Source: Lytechinus variegatus (lineage: Eukaryota; Echinodermata; Echinoidea; Temnopleuroida; Toxopneustidae). Taken from it: a stretch of 64,000 bases of DNA. The position numbers were made by a program, and so were the translations under genes. How positions within the stretch are numbered: position 1 is the stretch's first letter; each line of letters opens with the position of its first letter. The notes beneath the pieces were generated by a model. It was given only the letters and a program-made list of their open reading frames with translations, did not search any database and had not been told where the DNA came from. The stretch lies in the NCBI RefSeq assembly GCF_018143015.1, contig NC_054748.1:18511225-18575224 (forward strand), read 5' to 3'. This document shows, one piece after another, positions 47,790 through 58,600 of the stretch.

Positions 47790-49353
47790 CAGGCGCGTAG
47801 CCAGGGGGGGGCGGTGGGGGCGGTCGCCCCCCCAAAACGTCCTCAAAAAGAAAAAAAAAGAAGGGAAAAAAGAGAGGAGAAAAGGAAAAGGGAAGGGAGG
47901 AAAGGGAAGAAATCTAGCTTTGTGTTTTTTTCTTTTTATTCTTTATTTTTTTCTCAAAAGAGAAACTCCTTCACTCTTCTTGCTCTAAATTCATATATGA
48001 ATTTTGCTTCCGCGCTGCGCGCGGTCAAATGACAATATTGAAGTTCTCCATTGTTTCCCCACCTTTTCTCTAACCCTGTTTTTCCACCTCAGCTATGTGC
48101 TTCTTGCCAGTTAAAGTTAAAATTGTATACATTAGGGCATGAATTTGAGTAAGGTTATTCCGAAGTAAATATATGAAGTTACCTTTTTTTTCAATTGATC
48201 GCGCAACTTCTGGTCTGGTCGGCTCCGAGCGGGTAAAATCTTTATATCAGTTTCTGCCGTCACCTCCATAAAGTCAGCTTCTCCCGCTTTTCAGCTCATT
48301 ACTATAAACAACCATAATTTGGGGGCAAACAGGTTCCTAATTTTAAAAGAGGAAGGTATGGAATTCGTGTCGTATTAAATAAAAAAGTACAATTTTTTTT
48401 AATCAAATTGTATTAAACTTCATGTCATTTCCCTGTATACATTCATCTCCTGTCCTGCGCCCTCAGTTTGAAATTTTGAATGACACTTAAGTTTCTTTAT
48501 ATTCAAAATGAAGTGCTTCAGGATGAGTCAAAAAAATTAATCATCCTTAAAAGAAAATAGTGCGCATAAAGTTGAAACTTCTTGAAACTATCTATCTATA
48601 TAATAAAGTTTATTATATAGATAGATAGTTTCAAGAAGTTTCAACTTTATCTTGAAACTATCTATCTATATAATAAAGTTTATTATATAGATAGATAGTT
48701 TCAAGAAGTTTCAACTTTATGCGCACTATTTTCTTTGTAATGAAGTTCAATAATCTTAGAAAATCAATTAAATTAGAGACGATTGGGTATTACAGATATC
48801 TACATTTGATGAAACGTCCGCCCTTTGAAATTTCAGAGTTTCATTGCTCTGCGCGGGGAGGAATATCTTCCTCTACCAATCTTCTCCTCTGTTTTGCGAG
48901 TTAAAAATATGCACTGATGCTAAATTGTTTGTAATCAAATCTGATCTTTCCAAAGAAAGTTTCAATATATCTTTGAGAATACCCTTTTCTCGGGACCCTT
49001 TTTATGGCAAGAAAAATTGATAAAACACTTTAGCTTCCGCGCTTCGCGCGGAGTTATTATCATTTTAATTTCCTCCATTGTATACCTCTTTTGTTTGTTC
49101 ACAATCACTTTTGAAAACAAGGTTCAAAATCGCAATATAGTCAACCGAATTGGAGGTACTAGAGACAAGAGAAACGGCTCCTTTTCATTTTAATTTATGA
49201 AACACTAAAAGCTTCGCGCTTCGCGCGGGAGGGGGAAACTCCCCCTCCCTGCACCCACCCCCTAGGGAGCGCGCGTTGCGCGCTCTGTAAGTGTTGGCAC
49301 GCTTCGCGTGCATTTACCGCCCCCTCCAAAATGAAATCCTGGCTACGCGGTTG
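47790..49353. mobile_element. hAT-like element, 1564 bp, with 8-bp TSD
   Basis: Flanked by GTTTGATT (47782-47789 and 49354-49361). Ends CAGGCGCGTAGCCAGG and CCTGGCTACGCGGTTG are inverted with two mismatches. Inside are G/C runs near both ends, several CTTCGCGC-type motifs and a large palindrome at 48550-48746. No transposase is present, so it is non-autonomous. Confidence 0.82.
48550..48746. repeat. Compound palindrome with a duplicated hairpin
   Basis: GAAACTATCTATCTATATAA pairs with TTATATAGATAGATAGTTTC, and this hairpin occurs twice in tandem. The outer arms AAGAAAATAGTGCGCATAAA and TTTATGCGCACTATTTTCTT also pair perfectly. Confidence 0.9.
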
Positions 49354-49601
49354 GTTTGATTACACTAAAAATAGGAATTCAATAGTTGCAATCATCTTTT
49401 ATTTTGTTCTCTATAATATTTTCTAACATTTTGTACTAAACATTGATGAAACTTTGCTTGTTAATGACTTTCTAAATTGATCGTCCGGACACACAACAAC
49501 TGCGTATATAACTAAGGTCAATGAACTTTCTTTATTATAGTTGCCCAACTCACTCCCTGAGGGTCCGATTTAAGCCCCAGAAGGAACACAATTGAAACAA
49601 A

Positions 49602-52600
49602 ATGACACGACATCAGAGAAATTGCACAGCAGGAACTGTTTATACATATCATGAAAGACAAAAGGACGCTGGTGAGCATATAAATCAAATCATTTTGATA
49701 TGTAAAATCTGTGTTTGATTGATTGTCTTGACTCTGTGTTTTTGCATGAGAAATGGTGTTGTCCCACTCGTTCATTTCTGTGTACCGGGCGGTATTTGTC
49801 CTCGCATCATTCTGAACTAACGTTTTATCGTTAAGACTAGGCCTATTAGATCTAATTCTAATTGACAATTTTCATAATGGTCAGTGACAGATGAGACGAA
49901 GAAGAAGATTATCTATTGAATGTCACACTGAAATAGATAAAACTTGAACTGAAGTGGAGTCAGCTGTGTGTGGAGAGCATTTTCATGATTTTCATGAATA
50001 AAATATGCAGCAAATTGCACTCGGATATTGCAGTGATTTCCTCTGACATTTTGAGTTTTGTTAGAAGCTGCTAACGCTAGAATCTAGGAACCTTTAATGA
50101 TTGGCATTTATATAGCGCTTTATCAATCTACGACTGTTCAAAGCGCTTCACAATTATTATTACCCGGTCACTGGATTCATAGCATTCCAAGCAGCCCGCG
50201 CCTGTTAGGCGCAAACTTTTAAACCAACCACAATGATGGTTGTTTCCTACCGCCGGTACCCAATTAGCACCTGGGTGGGAGTGGCAAAGTGTGGATTGGC
50301 GCCTTGCCAAAGGGCGCTAGGCCATGGTGGGATTCGAACACACGACCCTCTGATTACAAGGCGAGAGTCAGAACCGCTACACCACGGCGCTTTAACTAAG
50401 TTTGGCTTTGCAGTTTGCATCTGACTCGACTCTGCTTCTGATACATTTGCTGAGTCGAGTGGGAGAATGAATGAGGGAATGACAAAATTCTTTGTGAAAT
50501 TCATCCCTTAACTAAAATCCAAACAGAACTGTTCATTTTTTTCTGTTTGTTCTTGTTTGAATTTTGTTATTATTATTAATATTAATTACGGGAGCTGATG
50601 ATGTCATATCCCCACTTAATCTTTTGTATTTCATTATGAAATTAGGTTTACTAAAAAAATTTCTACCTAAAACTATAATAATTGGATGAACAACTGATTA
50701 AGTGCATTAGTTATTTATTGCCTCAACTTATTTCACCCACATGCCACAATTTTTTTTGGCTCGCTTCATCAAAAGCACCAATGTCAACTTCTAGCACTAG
50801 TATACCCAGTTGTTGTGTGTCCGGACGATCAATTTTAGAAAGTCATTTGGAAAAATTTACAAGGGAAGTTTTATCAATTTTTAGTACAAAATGTCAGGAA
50901 ATATTATAGAGAGCAAAATAGAAGATGATTACAACTATTAAATTCGTATTTTTAGTGTAATCCAAAGACAAAAAAAATAAGGATTCAAAAATATAAAGTG
51001 TGCGGACACCCGACCCCCATCCTAATATCTAAACAAATAGTACCTACATTGTATCAGCTCATCAACCTTGTCGCAGACACACTGAGAGTATACCAAGGAG
51101 ATCATTTGGGTGTGGAAACAACCCACTACGAACAACAACACCATAATGGAGACACATCATTTAAACATGTATGAAAAAATGAAACAATTCTGATTTCATA
51201 TAATAACAGAAGAAAAAGGAAAGTGGTGATATGACATCATCGCCCCCTAATGAATATTCATGATGATGTGCATATATCCATTTAAAAAAAATATGGATAA
51301 ACTTTTGAATTCAATAGCTTTGCTAATTATTATCTGATTTTGATGAAATTTTCAGCATTTTGCTTTGTGAATTTTACTCTATTTATTCAGATATAAATAT
51401 TTTCAGTCAGTACCTTCCCTTTAAATTGATGTGAGTTAACTTGTCTGTCATAGCAAATTACAAAGATACATGTATTGCAAACTTCCCAAATGCTGGCATC
51501 TTGTGCCTGGTATTAAAAACCTATGAGAAATGTTTTGTCCCGTTGCACTGCTTCTGTTTCTCTTCATATTTGTTTGCCTTTTAAGGCTTTATGTTAAGCT
51601 AAAGAGTATTTGCTTAACTCTTCAAGTTAAGCATACTTGCTCTTTAACTCTTAATTATGAATAATTGCCTTTTAAGTGTTAAGAGGATGTGTTTTTAAAT
51701 CTTTTAAGTAATGAGTACATTTGCTTTTTAAAGGAAATCAAAACCCAAGATGAGAAGCAATCTTATTGGAAAGAGTAAAATAAGAGGAACAATTTAAAAC
51801 AAGTTTCATCAAAATCGGTTGTGAAATAAGCGATGTTATGGACGCTTAAAAAGTCTTGTACTTTCTATGGGATCCTCAAATTGGCAAACATGCTTTAAAA
51901 TGGCTGATTTTGTGGACAACTCTCCAATTGTTTTGTACACATATTTTCAGATTTTCCCCATTATTTGAGATATTTCACATTATCTCCTGACCTTGACATA
52001 TGTGGTGTGAATTATATTTTCCCATGACATATGTTGTGCTCAGAAGGAGGCAAGATGCAATTTGAAAGATAACAAAGAAAATCTGAATATTTGTGTACAA
52101 AACAAATGGAGAGTTGTCCACAAAATTAGCCATTTTGAAGCATGATTGCCAATTCAAGATCCCTAAAGAAAGTACAACAAGACTTTTCAAACTTATAACT
52201 TGCTTATTCTATGTCCGATTTTCATGAAACTTGTTTTAAATTGTTCCTCTCATTTTACTCTTTCCAATAAGTTTGCTTCTCTTCTTAGGTTTTGGTTTTC
52301 TTTAACTATTATGATAAGAGTACTTGCTTTTTCAAGGGGAATCCAGCCTTGGCCACAAAATGTTGTGTTGGGAAGGAGAATAAACAGAATAGTGAAAGTT
52401 TGAAAGAAATCGGACAAGCAATAAGAAAGTTATAGCTGCTTTAAAATTGAGATCACTAATAGTATGTAGATTTCAAATTGGCAACAGGGTAAGTAAATTA
52501 TGACAAGGGGCAAGGACAACTTTCCCATAGGCCATGTACTTTATTATCAGAGATTTGTTGTTTTCTCCTAAGTACCAATTTCCCTGGGGCAGTAATCTAA

Positions 52601-55600
52601 ATATAATCCAGGTAGTATATTGTTTTATGTCCTCATGAACGAAAAATATAATTTGAAATAAAACTTTTGGGAAAAATGACATTTTAGCCATAATATGTAT
52701 TGGAGTACATGGAAGAGTAGTCCTTGCCTTAAGTCACTATGCCATCCCATATGCGGCCAATTTGAAGTCTCCATGAATATACTTTTATATAGTGATTACC
52801 AATATTTACAACTTTTAAAAATTCATAACTTTCTTGTTGTTTGTCCAATATTTTTCAAACTTTCACCTATCAACCTGTCTGATTTTTCTTTTTCTTATGA
52901 AAACAAGTTTTTATTTGGGTTGGATTCCCCTTTAATTCGCTTGCATTTTTTCTTTTTAAGAAAGGAATACTTGGTTTTAACTTATTTTTAAACTCAACTT
53001 ATAGAGCACTTTATTTCCTTCTTCCAAATATAGCTGCATCGGGTTATGGCACCAATAAAGCTCGTCTTGGGAAAGACTCCGAGAAAGATTTTGATTGCTG
53101 TTGTCTTACCTTACAACCGTGCAAGAACCCTGTCATTACGTAAGGAAAAAAAATGTACTTTATTAATGCTTGCACTTTATTTCATTGTACTTCCCTTTGT
53201 TTTTTATTCAAATAAAGGTTAAAAAGTCAATTCTCTCTCTAAAACAATGTCACTTTACCCAATTTCATCTCGCATTTGATATCTGTGATGAATTGGATTC
53301 TTTTTGCTGTATTTTAGTTACATTTTTTCTTAAACAACCAGGGACTTTTTTTCACTCTCTTACTTACACTTTGTTGAGGAAAATTGCATCAGTTTGATAA
53401 GAGTCCATTCTCATTAGAAAAAAATTAGTGCATATTGTTAAAAGTCGGTTAGAGCTTTGCTTTGTTAGTGTAGTCTTCAGAGTTAGTTTCATACAAGACT
53501 AAGAACATTTGCAACTTTGCCTTGATGGTAAATACCACATGTGGTAACATGGCTCAACATTCAATGAAAATCAAGGTTTCCATGGTAGTTACATTGTTAC
53601 AATGATGGAAAAGTTACGATGATTAAAAGTCCTTTATGAAACAAGCTCATATTTTCATATTTTCAATTTCCAGGAAAGATGGCTACTTGTATGACAAGGA
53701 AGCCATCTTGGAGTATATTCTCTTGAAGAAAAAAGAAATCAAACTTCAGATGAGTGAATATGAGAAACAAATCAAGAAACAAGAGGTGAGCAATTCTGCA
53801 GAGTTTGATCGATAATTTGGAAAAAATAATTATTTAATAGAAGTATAAAAACATAATCAGTGAAAGTAATTGAATATATATCAAGAGAATTACAACCATT
53901 CATGATAACAAAAATGTAAATTTTATAAATTATTATTCTTGAAATATGACATTATCAGTGCATATAATAACAAATATATCAAGAAAATCATGAGCATACA
54001 TACTAATGAATATATTTACAGTACATGAAGAGTATCGACGGAAAATACTAAAAAAGTCTTAAGTCCATTTACAAAAATGTGCAGAAAGCAAACCTTTCTT
54101 TTTAGTGATTCCGTATTCCATATTATTGAAACTCATTAAAGTGAGGTTTAAAGCTAGCAAAATCAGGGATCTAATTTTGAAATTTGCAGAGAAAAATTAA
54201 AGTATTTCAACGATAGAAAATTAATGAAATATAAGGACTGTGTTATTTTCATGTGATTACAACAGAAACACTCAATATTAATAGCTTTATCTAATCCAAT
54301 TTCATTTTATTTTTTTCTCGAGTATTGATCTATATTTTGTTAACCTTCATTTGATCACCTCAATACAAATTTAATTGTGTTGATATCTTCTCAACTGTAT
54401 GTATAATTTATCCTCTTATTCCAACACCTTTCACTTAGAAACTGGATGAAGATGGAAAGAAATCACAACAATTGAAGAGAGTCCAAGACTTTGTTGAATC
54501 AGGTAAGTTAACATATAAAGGACTAACATCAAGAAGATTTACAGTTCACCATGTGTAATATGAAGAAGGGAAAGGGCAGAAAAATTGAAATGGAAAGATG
54601 AGAAAGGATGTAAAGAGGAAATTAGAGGTATTCTTTTCTCGAAAGTGAGTGAAGTCCTGAAAAGGACTGTAAACCAGGTGAGATTAGCTGAATATGTCTT
54701 GAGAATGGTTGGATCAATTAAAACTCATTGTAAGACATGGCCTGGATTCGTCTTTTATAACAATAAAAAAAAATTACAAAGATTTCTTCTTTATTACACA
54801 GAGAGCAGTATCATTGGTGGAGCCTCTTCTGCGAAGCGAGCAAGGATGGGCGAGGCTTCGACATCGAACGGTACCAAGTCGGTTTCTAACATGATCGATG
54901 GCAGAAATAAAGAATTGCCGAGCTTCTGGATCCCTGAACACACTCCGGATGCAAAACCAACCCTCGTCAAAAAACCTGTGAGTAAAAAAATCACGAAGAC
55001 CCTGTTCCATTAAACTTTGTGATTGATTGTCGGGCAGATTTTTACCATTGATTGCATTGTAGAAATCAACCCCACAATCAATTGCTAAGCTTTATGTAAC
55101 GTGGCTCAGTTTCATGTTTTTCTATAATGCAAATTCTGTGTTCTTTTGGTGCTCTAACATCAAAGTATATATTACATGAGACCCAGGAAGGATTTAATGA
55201 AACAGGGCCCTGTCTTACAAGAGTTGCAATTGATCCGATCAATCACAACTATGGAAAGCCAGCAACGTCAACATCTATTATTCATGTTCAAAATATTTTC
55301 TAACTGTGATGCATATTCATGCATTTACTGTTTTTTTTCTTGCAAATTCACTGTGCTTCTCTTTGTTTACAAAGGACATTGTGCAACTATCCTGTAGAAA
55401 AAATTATACCATTGATGGATTTCCATAGAGTTACGTTTGATTGGATCAATCGTAACTCTTTGTAAGACAGGTGTGTGTGTATTTGAGTTTTGTCAGACGT
55501 GTATCAATCAGATATGATTATTTACGACTGGGACCGACCTTCAACGTCACCATCCGAAAGACGTGACCAGGGGTCGAACCTCGAACCTCTGCATCAATTT

Positions 55601-58600
55601 GTAACTTCCCCACGTAGCTTGGATTACAGGCACATGTGCCGTAACGCCCAGTTGTGACATGATCAATGTAAGACAGGACCCAGATATTCATTTATTTATA
55701 AGGACTATTGTTATAAGCTATTGTAAATCCTTGCATCTGATTGGCTGAAAGCAAGTAATTGAGTGAAAATCACTGACAAAAATTTTTCATGTAATGCTTC
55801 CCAGTATTTGTTTTGATGTTAGATTTAGTATTTAGATATGATCATGTCTTGGATTGATGGATCAAAACTTAAAATAGCACTTAATCCTTGTATGGTTTTT
55901 GCTGTAGTTATATTATTCATTATTGTGCTTTATTTTTTATAATGCTTTATAATGCCAAGCACGTGAAAGCTGCTTGAGCTACAGCCAGGGTAATAATATC
56001 CAAGTCCTTTGGAAGCCCATAGAGACGTTATTCATAATGTGTTATGCACTATACAAGAACTGACTATTATTATTATATTTATACTTCCTTTTTTTCTTTC
56101 TTCCTTCTCTCATTCATCTTAGACACAAAATTAAGTTATGATGTATATTACTTTACCTTTGCCCGAGATTCTGGAAGAATGCTGATGATCCCAGCAATCG
56201 TGCCTCCAGTTTAAGTCCTTCATCCTTCTCGTTAGTTAGGTATCTTCATAGCAGTCCAGCTCGGAAATCTACACCGTCCTCAACAAATTGTTTGTAAATT
56301 GTTTACAGATTGTTTGTAAATTTACCCCTTCAGCTTGTTCTGTTGATCAATCTTAAATAATGAAATAGATATATATTTCTGTAACATTCTTTTTGCAGGA
56401 CAAGACAATCTACTGTCCGATGAGCAAGAATCCTCTTTCTCTGAAATCACTCATTCCTGTCAACTTCACACTAGTAGACGAGAAGGACAAGACACCACTC
56501 GTTGCTAAGAGAGAGAGATTTAAGTGTGCAGTCACCCATGATGTTCTCTCAAACTCAACGCCGTGTGCTGTTCTTAAACCAAGGTACATCTTTCATCCCC
56601 TCCTCTTTCATTTTCTCATATGTTTACTGATTTTTCTTTTTTATCTTGTTCTGATCTTCTCCTTATACTTCTTTCCTCTCTTATCTCCTTTTCCAATTTT
56701 TTTTATTCATCTTCTTTCCCCACTCCCCTAATTATTTATTTCTGAATTTGTTGCATCTTCACATCTGTCTGATGAATAATTGCTATAATTAGAACATAAT
56801 TTCTTGTATATTTGCAAAAGTAGAATTTTTCTCCTCCCTTTGTTTTTATTATCTCAGTGGTAAGGTAGTCACAATGGAATGTATCAAGAAATTTGTTCTT
56901 TTTCTTCTTCTTCCTCTTTTGCTTCATCAATCTCCTTTTGTTATTGTTCTTTTCCCTCCTCTTGCCATTTCTTTTCTTCTTTGTCTTTCTCTCTTCCTTA
57001 TTCTTCTTTTTGATTAATTTTCATTTCTTCTTTTATATCAATTGCTGTTTTCAGTACATCTCTTGTTTATTTACAAAAGTGAATTATCTTATTTCTCCTC
57101 TCTTTGTTTTATTATCTCAGTGGTAAGGTAGTCACAATGGAATGTATCAAGAAACTTGTTCTTCTCCTTCCTCTTTCTCTTCCTCAATCTTCTACTATTC
57201 TTCCTCCTTTTTTATTGTTCTTTTTCCTCCTCTTGCCATTTCTCTTCTTCTTTGTCTTCCTCTCTTCCTTATTCTTCTTTTTGATCATTTTTTTTCTTCT
57301 TTTAAATCAACTTGCTGTATGATTGCTGTTTTCAGTACATCTCTCGTTAACAATAGTGTATGATCTTTTTCTCCTCTCTTTTTGTTTTTTCATTCCAGTG
57401 TTAAGGTAATCACAATGTAATGTATCAAGAAATTTGTTTTTGTTCTTTTATTTTCTTCTCTTCTTCGATATTCTCCTCTTCTTCTTCCTCTTGCGATTTC
57501 TCATCTTTTTCCTCTCTTTTTAGCTCATCCGGCCCGAAGGGCAAGATGAGCTTATGCCGTGACGTGGCGTCCGTCGTCTGTCGTCCGTCCACAATTTCAA
57601 AATGCTACTACTTCACCATTTCAAGTCCGATTTCAATTCTGTTTGCTTTATATGATAGCACTAGGTGGGGCATTCAAAACTTCTACACAGAATTTTGAAA
57701 TGCATTAAATATGCTAATTTATGCGCATTTTTCAAAATTTACAAAAAATGCTATTCTTTATTTGTTGACCGATTTTGATTTTTTTGCTTCCATCTGGTAG
57801 AGCTTCATAAGGTTCACCAATCTTCTACACAGAATTTTGAAATTTTGACCAGAACAATTTTTATGCTAATTTATGCGAAATTTATGCATTTTTTAAAAAT
57901 TCACATAAAAGGCTTCTTCTTTATTTGTTGACCGATTTTGAATTTTTTGCTTCCATCTGGTAGAGCTTCATGAGGTTCACCAATCTTCTACACAGAATTT
58001 TGAAATTTTGACCAGAACAATTTTTGTCTCACCTGCGAAGCAAAGTGAGACTATAGGCGCCGCTTTTCCGACGGCGGCGGCGGCGGCATCAACATCAAAT
58101 CTTAACCTGAGGTTAAGTTTTTGAAATGACATCATAACTTAGAAAGTATATGGACCTAGTTCATGAAACTTGGCCATAAAGTTAATCAAGTATTACTGAA
58201 CATCCTATTAGAGTTTCATGTCACATGACCAAGGTCAAAGGTCATTTAGGGTCAATGAACTTAGACCATGTTGGAGGAATCAACATCGAAATCTTAACCT
58301 GAGGTTAAGTTTTTGAAATGTCATCATAACTTAGAAAATATATGGACCTAGTTCATGAAACTTGGACATAAGGTTAATCAAGTATCACTGAACATCCTGC
58401 ATGAGTTTCACGTCACATGACCAAGGTCAAAGGTCATTTAGGGTCAATGAACTTTGGCCGAATTGGGGATATCTGTTGAATTCCCATCATAACTTTGAAA
58501 GTTTATGGATCTGATTCATGAAACTTGGACATAATAGTAATCAAGCATCACTGAACATCCTGTTCGAGTTTCAGGTCACATGATCAAGGTCAAAGGTCAT

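Larger units (their letters stand above)
47724..49500 (-). repeat. Family H MITE, left inverted copy, split by hAT insertion
   Basis: The outer pieces 47724-47789 and 49362-49500 together match the reverse complement of 50815-51014. Shared anchors are TGTCCGGACACTTTATATTT, GATTACACTAAAAATA and TGATCGTCCGGACACACAAC. The unit itself has inverted GTGTCCGGAC-type ends. The insert between the pieces is the hAT-like element. Confidence 0.8.

Noticed and set aside
50340-50394. tRNA gene on the minus strand
   Set aside because: A and B boxes are present but the arms do not fold as a full tRNA, and a SINE body and tail follow directly. The same holds for 9351 and 63483.
56858-57157. Exon 7 copies as mutually exclusive exons
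   Set aside because: Only about 12 codons match before sequence turns pyrimidine-rich, no donor of good quality follows, and the second U-box half would be lost.
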